A DNA stretch of 64,000 bases, from NCBI GenBank assembly GCA_947095535.1, contig OX352772.1, forward strand, positions 220,019,488 to 220,083,487, read 5' to 3'. Source of the stretch: Poecilobothrus nobilitatus (taxonomy: Eukaryota; Arthropoda; Insecta; Diptera; Dolichopodidae). The notes under the pieces are model-generated. The model was not told the origin of the DNA. It saw nothing but the letters and a program-made list of their open reading frames with translations, and searched no databases. Below are positions 11,067 through 22,755 of this stretch, piece by piece (the first letter of the stretch is position 1; every line of letters starts with the position of its first letter). The position numbers and the translations under genes were made by a program.

Positions 11067-12260
11067 AATTTTTAATTACGCGCGAATAATATTTATTATT
11101 TATTTTAATAATAAAAAAAACAACAATTTATTTTTATAAATATTTTAATTTTATTAAAATCGAAAACTTAACTATTTAAATATAATATTACGATTACTTA
11201 GTTTAACAATTTCTTTTTAGACTGTTACAGTTCAGCAGTTATTCTTAGACTACTCTTTTTTAATCGTTGCCAATATTTATATTGGTTATTATCTTCAATA
11301 TTTTATTTAATTCTTCACTTATACAAAGAAAGTAATTTCTTTGTCTCAACATAATAATTATCTTATTTAAACATGACTTGATTTGTTTACTATTTATTGT
11401 TTACTTGATAGTAACTTTTTATTTAAGACATGTTTTAGTTTCTCTGTTAATATTGATTATAGTTGTTTACCTGATAACAAAATATTTTGTTAAGACAAGT
11501 TTTAATTTGTCTGTTAATATTGATTATAATTATTTACCTGATTCTAAATATTCTATTATGTCTTTAATTGCTTTTTCATTATGTGTTAAGGATGTAACTC
11601 GCGCTCGGTTGGTTTTGTTTACATTAATTTACGTTTATTTTTTTGTTTTGCTTCTTCTCAATATCAATTTGTGGTAAATTATTATAAATCTATCTCCCTT
11701 CCACTCGTATGATGGATGATGGTGTTCTGCTTTGACTCTCAATTTACTCAATTTTAAATACCACCATAGTTATTACCGTAATTTAATTTATTAATTTCTG
11801 GTGGTAAATTTTTCTTTTAGTGGGTTTTAGGTTGTAGCTCCGATCAATACGGTCACTTAAAAGTGTATGTTAAAAACTGTTGAACGTTGTTATAAATTGT
11901 TTGCTCGTTGAAACCAAAATGTAATTATAATTAATGTTATAATTATTGTTATTAATATTGATATTAATAATTTTTTTTTTTTGTTTTTAATTTATAGTGT
12001 TGTCAAGCTCAGGTTATTTAAATCGTACAATTTTACTTTTCATTTTAATTTTAATTAAATTTTAATTTTGAGTTTAATCTTAAATTTTTAGATATTTTAG
12101 CTCCAATTTTGATCTTGGTTATTTTAGGGTTGACTTTTTTAAGTCTAATTTTGAATTTAACTACAATTTCAATTCTGATTTTATTTTAATCTTGATTTAA
12201 ATTTTGTTTATATTAATTGTGTAATTGTGTATATTAATTTTTCTAGCAAAATTACCAATT
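11067..12260. other. AT-rich stretch without recognisable gene
   Basis: It contains one 99-codon open frame (11378-11677) that is almost entirely hydrophobic residues from AT-rich codons; I see no family signature and do not call it a gene. The last part (12000-12260) may be 5' sequence of the LINE that follows. Confidence 0.5.
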
Positions 12261-12261
12261 T

Positions 12262-13470
12262 TAATGTTAATTTCTGTAACATTCGAGGGTTGCAAACGAA
12301 TTTTCATGCCGTCGATTGTCATCTTAGTTCAATTAAACCAGTAATCTTAGCCCTATGTGAAACATAAGTCAGCAGCCATAATGATAACTTTAGTGTTACC
12401 GGCTACTCACTTATTTCACACTTCGTACCCAAAAGAGGTGTCGCAATATATAAAAAATGACATCGCTTTCAACACACTTCAAAAATATAAATGTTCTAGC
12501 CCAACCTTCCACTATATTTGGGTCTAAATTCTTGTTGAAAAGCAAGTCATACATTTCTGTTTCCTATACAGATCGCCCAACTCAAATGAACAAGAAACTG
12601 CTATGGAAATCGAAAATCTATCGAACCAGATCAATGAAATTTTGGACTCATCTCCAGAAACTGAAATTGTTCTGGCGGGAGATTTCAACATTCATAACAG
12701 AGACTGGCTTCATTTCTCTAGTAACACTTCTTCGAGTCAAAACTCAATTGTGAAACAACAATCACTATTCTTTGATTGGTCATTCTGCTTCCGTAATAGA
12801 AATGTCAACTTTGCTGCAAATGCGATTAGTGAAACTATTTTATTTGTAATGAGGTTATTGATACCTCATTCCATGAAAACTGTCAAAAGGAGGCCCAAAT
12901 CTTGGTTTAATCGCGTTTTCAAGGAAGCCATTTTTAGAAAAGAGGAGGCTTTTAAACGGTTCCAAAACAACAGGCCGGAGGCTCACAGGGCCAACTATAT
13001 AGTGGTTAGAAACAAATGCAGTTATCAATAAGCAAAAATTCTTGTTCAAACAAAAGTTGAAGCGTAAAATTATCCAATAATAAATATTTTTGAATATTTG
13101 CCAAAAGTCTAAAGAAAGACGTTAGACGGTCTTCTTTTCCACCACTTGTTGATAACAACGGCAGAACCGTATCACATTCTAAAGAGAATGCCAACTTATT
13201 TGGCAAGCATTTCGCTTCCAAATCGACGTTGCCACAGTCAACTCAGATGCACAGTCATACTCCAGGATTTCAAAACTTCTGCGCAACCTTTTCTACCTTT
13301 CCTTCACTTTGGGTATCCATCCTACCCAATGGAAGGTTGCTCATGTTTTCCCAATTCCCAAAAAAGACATTGAAAGCGATCCTCTAACTACCGCCCTATT
13401 GCTATAACTTCGGTCCTTTCCAAAGTAATGGAAAAAATTGTTAATCAAAAGCTTACTTCATGAAATGCAA
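12262..13470 (+). pseudogene. Decayed jockey-like LINE ORF2 (endonuclease and start of reverse transcriptase)
   Basis: APE-type endonuclease pieces are readable in several frames: 'NVNFCNIRGLQTNFHAV' (about 12257), 'ILALCET' with the catalytic Glu (about 12347), and 'LAGDFNIHNRDW' (about 12670). These are followed by the linker 'RPKSWFNRVFKEAI' (about 12893). The start of the RT domain is readable near 13360-13450 as 'NYRPIAITSVLSKVMEKIV'. RT catalytic motifs are absent; the copy is cut near 13470. Multiple stops and shifts. Distinct from the LINEs at 17.1 and 30.8 kb. Confidence 0.8.
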
Positions 13471-14955
13471 AATTCAAATGATTTTAAAAAAAAAATGTTT
13501 TTGGACAAATCCTTAAAAGAAACCTCAGAAAATAAATACATACATATAAACTATACATAATACATACTTAAGAAAAACAATATTATTATGTAGATATGTA
13601 CATTTTTCAATTTTTAAGTCATATAAGGAATGAGTTACATAATGCAATTTCAAACATAGCAGCAAACATAGGTCTTTCTATTTTGTTTTTTGTTTTTTAA
13701 CTACTTTTCAATATGAATACTTTTATGTTTTGAAATTTTACGGAATTTTACATATTTCATTAAACAAAAATTTGAAAACAAAACAAAGTAATATTGATTT
13801 GAAAGTTTTGACAGCAACATTTACATTTCGTTTTAGTACGTTTTTATTTTGTTTTGTTGGTGGAAAATTAAAAGCTATGTACCTTCTTTTTTCCGCGTTT
13901 GTCAAAAGGTCCAAAGAAGCTACAAAACCAAATAAAAAAACTACAAATAAACAAGCCCGTAGTAAAAAGGATGAGTAGTTGTTTATGCTAACATTTTGTT
14001 TCATATTTGATTTTTCATAAATCTTTAATAAGTATGTATGAATGTCTCAAAATAAATAATATATCTGATGTTATACGAATTTTCGTTTTTCCATAAACTG
14101 TTTTTGTCTAAACTGTAGCTGTCGGTTATATGAATTTGAATTTAAAGTTTTAATAACACATTAGGAGAGACCCCTAGATTAACTATATTATAAAACTTTG
14201 AATGTAATAAATTCTGAGAACTCAATATTATAACATCAAACACACTAATATTGAAAAATTGTTAAAAAAATTGTTAAAAATTCTAAAAGTTGATAAGAAA
14301 TTGTTTAAAAAATTTTCGTATTTTTAATTTATAATATTCAACATATCTTTTGCTAATTAATTGAATATATAATTTTTTTCAAGCTGGTTAATTTGATTTA
14401 AATTGATTATTTTTATATAACCTATTTGTGAATTAATAATTTTGATTTTTAATTTATAATTCTTAATTTTTGATTTTTAGTTTTTTAATTTTTAATTCTT
14501 AATTTTTGATTTTTAATTTTAATTTATATTTTTGAATTTTATATGTGTACTCTTAAAAACTGTCTGAACTCAAATTATACGACAATAAGGTCTAAAATAT
14601 TTAATTTTAACTACCATATAACAAATATACCATTCTGTAAATAAATATACACTAGTATTCGACCACCCCTCGAAATTAGAGGTGTTTTAATAAGCAATTG
14701 CAATTAACGCAATCAATAAAAGATATTTGGAATTTTTAAATTTACTATATCAAATGTATATGATAGTCCTCAAAAGGATTTTTGTATTATTATTATTGTT
14801 TTTTCTTATTTATATGTTGAACTCGAAATCTGAGGTTGTTTGATAAATAACTGTGGTTAACGGTAGCCAATATTTATTTTTTTTTAATTTTGTCTAACTA
14901 ATAAGTATTTCGTAGCTCTCAAAAGAACTTTATTTATATCAAAATATACATATTT
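13471..14955. other. AT-rich stretch without recognisable gene
   Basis: Short open frames at 13730-14004 exist on both strands over the same bases and show no family signature. Around 14440-14540 there is a low-complexity run of 'TTTTTAATT(C/T)TTAA' words. Confidence 0.5.
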
Positions 14956-14964
14956 ATGTGTTTG

Positions 14965-15595
14965 ATTGATTTGAATGATTTACCGACTGACATTCATTAT
15001 TTTTTTTAAATGATAAATATTCAGTACAGCCATCTTACAGTATCAATATTTTTCCAAAATTTCCTGATTTTCATTATTAATTTTCATAAAAAAGCCATTT
15101 TAAAAATATACATACATGTATCATATAGTAGTTAATCTATACCTATAAGGCTATAATATACATATTCAAATAAGGCGCTCTTTGATTCCGTTAAATTTAG
15201 CTTTTTTGTTTTTGCTTTTTCTTTTTTTTTCTAAATACATAAACAAAATTTTAATATACACTTAGTTATTGTAGGAATTTCACAATACAGCTGAATATAT
15301 TCATAATTTTTTCAGTTGAGTGTTTTATGCAGTGGTACATTGTCCGATTCTTAATCTTACGAACTTTTTGAGTTTGCAAGTTCGATTCGAGTTTATCTAT
15401 TATAGGTGTAGATTATACATACTATATGACAAATATATACACATATTCTTTACATGGCTTTTTTATAAAAATGGAAAATTAATAATGAAAATCAGAAAAT
15501 TTTGGAAAAATATTGATATTGTAAGATAGCTGTACTGAATATTTATCATTTAAAAAAAATGAAAATCGGTTGGTAAATCATTGAGTAAAAGGGTT
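14965..15595. mobile_element. Inverted-repeat (MITE-like) element with arms of about 180 bp
   Basis: The left arm, about 14970-15150, pairs with the right arm, about 15410-15590. Shared words (right arm read on the minus strand) include AAATGATAAATATTCAGTAC, 'TATCAATATTTTTCCAAAA', 'CTGATTTTCATTATTAATTTT' and ATAAAAAAGCCAT. The spacer is about 250 bp. There is no transposase. Arms differ at several positions, so the insertion is not recent. Confidence 0.75.
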
Positions 15596-16330
15596 TTAAA
15601 TGTCTATTATTTACAGATTAAACATTATGACTATTATTTACTGATTTAATATTATGATATCTAAAGAATAAAGAAAAAAAATATAGTTTTGATTGAAATA
15701 ATTTATTTTCTTACAATATAGAGATATGTCTAAATCTATATATGTATGTGAACATAAATCATGACAAATAAACTCTAAAAAGCATAAAATATTGTTTATT
15801 ATTAATTAAAATCGTCAACATTAAGAAATGAATAACAGAAGAGAAAAAATAAAACAAATTAATTTTTTTATTCAACTGTGCACAAAAAACATAATAAATA
15901 AATATCGTAAATTTAATTTTAGTTAAACATTAAACGAAAAATATAAATTCACCATGTTACGATAGGAATAAACCAGGTTTAAAAATGCAATAATATTTTG
16001 TACAGTAATCATGGTTGAAACCTCTACTCCATTTGGAGTAAACTACTTCGGTTTAGCCTCTCAAAAATCCTTACTTCGAAATCTACTTCGATTTTTAATC
16101 TGATACAATTTTACGAAATTTAATACAATTTTTTTGAATTTAACACAATTTCAAATCAAATAAAGATTTGATATAAAAACAGCCAAAATTTATAAAAAAT
16201 ATGTTTCGCTAGAGCAATAAAAATTATATTCAGTTCAATAAAAAAATCGTAAATCATAATTGTTATTTTTCCTTCCAGTTTAAGTGTAGCATATGTAGAA
16301 TTTACATGTAGCGTATGTAGAATTGTGCAA
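15596..16330. other. AT-rich stretch without recognisable gene
   Basis: No coding signature, no clear repeat. A short duplicated word 'CATGTAGCGTATGTAGAATT'/'AGCATATGTAGAATTTA' occurs at about 16286-16325. Confidence 0.45.
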
Positions 16331-16339
16331 CATTGCTGC

Positions 16340-17137
16340 AGTGAAGACTTTTTTAATTTTTTACTATAATGACGTTTACGAGTTTTTCATGATTTACCAC
16401 GTCGAAAACTTTGTTCAATCTAAAATTACAGCCGCTACAAATTTTCCTTTATCAAGTGCTTCATATAATTGATCTAATGTTGGGCTTATAGCTGCCTCTG
16501 TTCCACTATTCTACTATAAAACTATACTGTTCTACTATAAAACCATAATGATTGTTATCAAATTATCTTATTATTATTATATATAAGAATATGAACTTTC
16601 ATAAATTATAACCATTGTTATCCAATCGTTTTATTTATAAAGGTTCTTATTCTTATATTTATTATTTTTTCAAAAATTTTACTTATCGAATTAAATAATG
16701 ATATTGGTCTGCAATTTCCACAATCAGTTTTCGAACCACTTTTCTAAATCGGTGTTATTATAGTGTCTTTTAGGTAATTTAGAAATATATACCCATCAAT
16801 AGAATCTTGGTGTTCTTCATTTTCTGTTTCTTTATTATATTTTCTCCTATTTAGTTGAAAAATTTATTTATGATTGTTGCTATTTCCATATCATTTCCAG
16901 TATAACGTCCTGTATCTCTTTGTATACTTTTATAACTTAATTTTTTCTATCACTATTATTATTTTTGATTGTGTTATTGATTGCCCTCCAGATTTTTCTT
17001 GAGTCATTACCAGCTTCCTGTATGCTTCTCTCTAAGTAGTCCTTTTTTGTTTTCCTGATTAACTCTACATTTTGTTTTTTGGATCTAATGGATTGAATTC
17101 GATATTTCATTCGAAATAGAAGCAGTTGATCCACCAC
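16340..17137 (-). pseudogene. Jockey-like LINE ORF2, 3' part (split by the 17.1 kb LINE)
   Basis: On the minus strand, from 17137 downward: 'LLLFRMKYRIQSIRSKKQNV' and 'RKTKKDYLERSIQEAGND', the EN-RT linker of a LINE. Then comes the RT start, readable in pieces: 'CGNCRPISLFNSISK' near 16690-16735, and a 'VFDVVNHEKLVNV' piece near 16380-16420, which is the [A/V]FDxVxH motif. Many stops and frameshifts. The remaining RT is lost at about 16340. Its upstream half is at 21575-21925, on the other side of an inserted LINE. Confidence 0.75.
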
Positions 17138-18368
17138 AGGTTATAAATAAACCTAAATTTAACCTAAGGATTTCCAACCTTAGCACTAATACAACAGAGG
17201 AGAAACTAGTCAGATACATAAAAAAGAGGTCGAATTGTGAAGAGGTTCATTGTAAATTAATCACACCAAAGTGGCTGAAATATAAACCGCAGTATCATAC
17301 TTTCAAAGTTAGTGTACCGGAAACGAAAGTTCAGGAAATAAATAATATTAAATTGTGGAATAAAGGGACAAAAATATCCATCTTTAAACATTTAGGTAAA
17401 CAATCAAATAATAGTAAATTAGATTTAATAAAAAATAAAAATAAAACAAAACCTAATATTAATATTAATAACGCTAAAAGTAAAACAATCACACAAAAAA
17501 AAAGAACAGAAATACACGCAATAACACTAAATCCACAAATAAAAACAATATTATAAGCAAAAACAAAACACAACCTATTTTACACAAACAAAACATAAAT
17601 TTAACTCAATCACCAATTAAATTTCAGACTATTTTGCCTTCTTCTCACATTATTTCTAATACTACTTCCACCATAGAGGTGCCGAATAGCATTTCAAATA
17701 AAATTACTAATGTAGAGTACAGTTCAATAAATTCTACTAATTCAGTAATTAGTTCAGTTCCAAAAGTGTCAATAACGTCTAAACAATATTCTCCAAATGA
17801 TATAATGAATATTTCACTACCAAATGCTAGCAAATATCCTAACTTCATACAGGGACAAACCTTTAATGCTGGCATTCCGTGTACTCAGAGCTTAAACGTT
17901 AACTGCAACACGACATCAATTAACGATAAGCCAATTGCATCTGTTTCATCCAAACCTAATGCAAGTTTTGTTAATCCTATACTACCTCCTATAGTCAGAT
18001 TAACGAAAAATGCTATAGCTAATGACGATCATACGTATGTCTTATCACGTTTTAGAGATCAAAAAATATATGAAAATGTAAGACTCTATTTAGCTTATTT
18101 GCATAAGGAAGATGACGACCTTTGTGTAGATGGTAAAACCAAACTCAATATTAAAATTTTTAATGATCAAGAAGGTTTGCCTTCTAACCCAAAGGAATTA
18201 ATGAAATTATATGTAAAATATCATGAAGGTTTCGGAGCTTCATCTAAATCGGTTGAAAAAGATTTACAAGCTTATTGTAGTCACCTTAAAAGTAAGAGAA
18301 TCGAGTATTTGCAAAAAATAAGAAAAAGTAGTAATGATTTTTTTCGTTCCCTTAGTGGCAGAAAATAA
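17127..18368 (+). pseudogene. LINE ORF1 (RRM-like middle and conserved C-terminal domain), copy A
   Basis: Nucleic-acid-binding protein of the LINE. The first piece, about 17127-17555, reads 'KFNLRISNLSTNTTEEKL' and 'HTFKVSVPETKVQEI...LWNKGTKISI', the layout of the RRM-like domain of jockey/CR1-type ORF1. After a frameshift near 17556 the reading continues to 18368 with a Ser/Asn-rich linker, then a C-terminal block: LPPIVRLTK, 'YVLSRFRDQKIY', 'VRLYLAYLHKEDDD', GKTK and 'YVKYHEGFG'. The block recurs in the LINE at 30.8 kb (32572-33075). The N-terminal finger seen in that copy is missing here. It overlaps ORF2. Confidence 0.8.
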
Positions 18369-21239
18369 CATTAACACTAATCTTATTTTAATAAATACAA
18401 CAACTAGTTTTAAGGAGTTAAAATCAACAGATAATAAAAGCAATTTTAGTGAAAATCTCAAAATCTTCTACCACAACTGTAGTGGTATGAGAGGTAAGCT
18501 AAAGAAATTATATGTTGATGCCAAGTCTTGTGACTTCAGTGTGCTTGCTATTACCGAAACATGGCTAAACGATTCCTTCATAAATGAAGAAATACTTGAC
18601 AATAATTGGTCGATGTATAGAAAGGATAGGGACTTTTTCTCTATGAACTGTTCCCGTGGAGGCGGTGTCTTACTTGCAGTAAATAATAACCTTTCTAGTG
18701 TTCCACTAATCACTAGGACGTCCCACACTTTTGATCACCAATTTATTAGATTAAACTTAGGTAATAATTTTATTTACCTAGGAATTGTTTACTTTCCACC
18801 TAATTCTGACAATTCCTCATATTCTGAATTTTTCGATATTTATCACTATATTATATCTAAAATGAATGAGGATGATTCAATTTTTATTTTTGGCGATTTC
18901 AATCGTCCTTCATTATCTTTTATAGAAGATGATTCAGATAATTTGTTATTACCAATTAACTTTCATGATGAAATAGATTTTGACATTATTACGGAGTTCT
19001 ATGGTAATGATTTACAACAAATTATTAATTACCCAAATAAAAACAATAAGTGGTTAGATCTTGCATTTTCAAATGCATATGACAGAGCGGTGGTTAAACT
19101 CGCTGATGATGCAGTCAACCTGTTCACTAACACTCCTCATCATAACGCAGTCATCTTCGAATTTTCTACTTCTTTGCCACTCTTCGCGAAATCTTACAAT
19201 AATAATATTGTATATGACTTTTTCAACGCTGATTATCAAAGCATTAATAATGCTTTATCAATTTTAAATTGGGACGATCTGTTAATACAACAGGATATTA
19301 ACTCTTCAATTTCTATCTTTTACTCTAAAATTTTCGACATAATTAACTCCTTTGTGCCAAAAATTCGTAAAAAAGATAAAACAACAGAACCTTGGCTTAA
19401 TAGAGAAATTAGGACATTGCGTAATCAACGCAACAAACTTTACAAAAAAATTAAAGTTACAAAGGATCCTGATGTTAATTTACTGAACATGTACAAGGAT
19501 CTTGCTTTTGAATTTAAACAGAAATCAAATCTAGCATACGATAATTATGTCAATGAAATTGGAAATAAATTAATTATAGATCCAAAAAAGTTTTTTGACT
19601 TCATTAATACAAAACGGAAAACCTATGGATATCCAAGTTCAATGTCTAAAGATAATGTTTTTTCTTCTTGTCCTAATGTAATCTGCAATTTCTTTGCAGA
19701 TTGTTTTCAAAAAGTTTATAAGCCATTAGATTCGCCTACCAATTTTACATTTTCTAACTCCCATAATAGATCTAATTCAATTATTACAGATCTATATCTT
19801 TCGGAAAACGAAATATTTGAAGCAATTACCAACCTTGATACAAAAAAAGGTGTAGGACCCGACTTGATCCCACCTTCTTTTTTATATAACTGTGCCAATT
19901 ATTTGACGCAACCGCTTCATTTTATTTTTAATCAATCGCTTTCCACAGGCATTTTTCCGAATGCGTGGAAATCTTCTTTTTTAACCCCCATTCATAAAAA
20001 GGGTGACAAAGCTTCCGTCGAAAATTACCGTGGTATAGCTATCCTATCAACTATTCCAAAATTGTTCGAAAAAATTGTAGTCAGTAAAATAACACCCGTC
20101 ATAAATTCAAAATTAAACGAACAACAACATGGATTTAGAAAAGGTCGTTCTACTACAACCAATCTTACGGTTTACACATCGGAAATATTAAATGGAAAAT
20201 GGTTATCAAGTTGATGCTATTTACACGGATTTTAGCAAAGCTTTCGATCGTGTTGATCACAATATTTTGTTTAAAAAACTTGAAACTTTAGGCATTTCAG
20301 GTTCTTTCCTTACTTGGCTTTGCTCTTATTTTACTGAAAGAACTCAAAATATTAAATTCCAGGGTTATTTATCGAACACAATTAATGTCACCTCGGGAGT
20401 GCCACAAGGAAGCCATTTAGGCCCACTTCTATTTAATATTTTTATTTCAGATCTTTCTATTAAACTAGAAGGTGTACCACATATTGCATTTGCTGACGAT
20501 CTTAAAATTTACCACGTTATCAAAAATAGTTCCAATTTTGAATTACTTCAATCAAATTTACATTCTTTACAAGAATGGTGCTTCTACAACAAATTAGAAC
20601 TTAACATAGCGAAATGCAAGGTCATAAGTTTTACACGAAAAAGATCTACAATGCTTTTCGACTATACAATAGATAACATAGTTCTTGAAAGGGTGTCCTG
20701 TATGACCGATCTTGGCATTCTTCTGGACGATAAACTTAACTTCCATCTTCACTATGATCATATGATTTCCAAAGCTAGAATACGGTAATATCGTATGGGA
20801 TCCAGTGTTTCAATTACATTCCAATAGGATAGAATCCGTTCAGAAACAATTCCTTTTGTTTGCCTTGAGAAACCAATATAATCCTATAGACTATTCTACT
20901 CTTCCAAGCTACTCTACAAGACTTAAATCATTGAATATGTTAACCTTATCTTCACGCAGGCAAATGCTTTCATCCTGCTTTACTTTTGACATCATAAAAA
21001 AAAATATTGACATTCAATTCTTAGTAAATAAGGTTAGATTAAACAATGTAGTCGGAAATACAAGAAACACTAAATTTTTACTAGAAAATACACACAGAAC
21101 AGAATATGGAAGAAATGAGCCAATAAACAGATGTTGCACTACATTCAACAAACACAGTCATCTTTTTTCACCAGACATATCAAGAAATTCTTTTAAACAT
21201 AAATTAACACAGAAATTCATAAATGACTTAATTACTTAA
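18334..21239 (+). pseudogene. LINE ORF2: APE endonuclease and reverse transcriptase, copy A
   Basis: Endonuclease (about residues 30-270): IFYHNCSGMRGK, 'LAITETWLND' with catalytic Glu, 'FGDFNRP', and a C-terminal 'PHHNAVIFEF'. Reverse transcriptase: 'TPIHKKGDKASVENYRG', 'EQQHGFRKGRST', 'YTDFSKAFDRVDH', 'SGVPQGSHLGPLLFN' and the catalytic 'IAFADDLKIY'. The start at 18334 overlaps ORF1, suggesting reinitiation. Breaks: a frameshift near 20190-20210, and a deletion at about 20780 removing about 35 codons present in the sister copy (jump from 'HMISKA' to 'EYGNIVWDP'). The tail ends at 21239. All RT catalytic motifs remain, but the copy cannot make one protein. Confidence 0.92.
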
Positions 21240-21574
21240 ATTACCTAATTACTTTGTAAACATTTAAAAAATAATAATAATAATATATTTAATTCAAGTT
21301 CAAGTTCATATTATACATTCCACTTAATTATACACTCATACTGTGTTTTTGTTCTGTAAGCATTTTTTTTTTATTGTTTTCAAATTTAATATATAGTACA
21401 AATTATAAAATTTTCATTGTAAATTTTTAGCTTAGTAATCAAAAATGTTTTTTATTTGCTATTGTTTGTGTATTTTGTTAGCTTTAATTTTTTTTAGCTG
21501 TAAGATTTTTATGTAAAAACCTTGCTTTGGTTTAATAAATAAAATAAAAAATAAAATAATGTATTTAAATTTTT

Positions 21575-21925
21575 GGTCTAAATTATTTTTGTCTTTTTTA
21601 TCATATTGTCAGGCATCATAAAGTTTTCTACTGATTTTCATGTTGTTATCGTTGTATTTATCCATTGATTGTTTCTAGTTTTTATGGTAAATCTTTTAGT
21701 ACTTATTTCTTTAGCTGCTTGTAAAACTTTTTGCAAGTGTTCAATTTCATACACATTTTCTTCTTGAATTTTAGAGCTTACAATTTCGAGAATTTTGTTG
21801 TAGTCTGTTTTACCTTTAGTTATCTTTATCATTGATTTTTTGATAAGCATAACTGATTTTAGGTATGCAGTAGTTATTTCGTGATCAGAGAGGTTAGTGT
21901 TTTCTAATTTATATAAAACTAGTGA
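21575..21925 (-). pseudogene. Jockey-like LINE ORF2, upstream part of the split copy
   Basis: Minus-strand reading includes 'NLSDHEITTAYLKSV' (end of the endonuclease domain, with the SDH motif) and 'YEIEHLQKVLQAAKEI', and ends 'RNNQWINTTI', the short W-I motif before the RT linker. Downstream in gene order should be 'LLLFRMKYR...', which is found at 17137 and below. Together they show that the family 1 LINE landed inside this copy. Confidence 0.75.
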
Positions 21926-22755
21926 AAAGGCCCATCATATGATGAGTGCACGCGAATAATTTTTAAATAAACTGTATGGTATTGTTAATCCGATCCAATC
22001 ATTTTTAAATAGTAAAATTTAAATTTTCTTTTTTCTTTTTTCGAGTAGCAATCAAAAATCGGTCACATGCTGGGAGTGGCTTATCTTCTTAGATAATCTT
22101 TGATTGAGATATGTACATATTAAAATGCCTGTATTACGATTTACGATTGCGAGCGTTTGAATATTTTTTGCCTGTTTTTTCTCCTTTGTACATACAATCA
22201 TAAAGAAACTATACTACTAATGAAAATATGTAAATGTGATATGTATATGCTTCGAAAATATTTTTGATTTGAAAGCGTTTTATTTGAAATAGATGAATGT
22301 AGTATAAAAATGTCGCACTTTAGAACACAGTGTAAAATTTAATATGTAGTTAAAATTTGTACTTAAATATGTACTTAAAATTTAATAAGCAATAGTGTTA
22401 AATTTAAGTTTTATTATTTAATTTTCATCAAATCAATTGATTTTTAGTATTTTAATAGATTCTAGAAAAGAATATGTATTAAGAAAAAATAAAAAAGTTA
22501 GAACAGAAAAGAATTGAGTGAAGTTTTTAAAGTTCTAAGTTTTTAAAAATCAAAAGCTAAAATAATACAAAATAATAAATAGGTATAAAATAAAATTACA
22601 TTAGTTGAATTAATTAACATAATATTAATATTACAAAACATATAACAAAAACATTAAACAAAAAAATATACTAAATAACTTAATTAAATTATCCAAGACA
22701 ATTCATAGTTTCTTCAAAATTCAAGTAGCTGGACTATTGAAAATATAGAAAAAAA
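21926..22755. repeat. Gene-free stretch with an interspersed repeat (22246-22460)
   Basis: 22246-22460 matches 57117-57310 in the same orientation. Shared words are 'TGCTTCGAAAATATTTTTG', 'GAACACAGTGTAAAATTT', 'GTGTTAAATTTAA' and 'CATCAAATCAATTGATTTTT'. Both lie next to Helitron-like elements. No ORF. The remainder is AT-rich. Confidence 0.6.

Larger units (their letters stand above)
17120..21560 (+). mobile_element. Jockey-like LINE, family 1 copy A (5'-truncated)
   Basis: Whole-element entry. ORF1 remnant, then ORF2 overlapping it by about 35 bp, then a 320-bp 3' UTR and an A-rich tail of TAAATAAAATA-type repeats at 21531-21559. It sits between two minus-strand pieces of another LINE, so it inserted into that copy. 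The 5' end is not exactly defined (17100-17145). It is the best preserved LINE in the window: ORF2 has one frameshift and one deletion. Confidence 0.85.

Noticed and set aside
11378..11677. Membrane protein of 99 residues
   Set aside because: Hydrophobicity follows from AT-rich codons (Leu, Ile, Phe, Tyr); no conserved motif, and flanks are equally AT-rich.
13730..14004. Overlapping ORFs on both strands
   Set aside because: No homology blocks, low complexity, and both strands open by chance.
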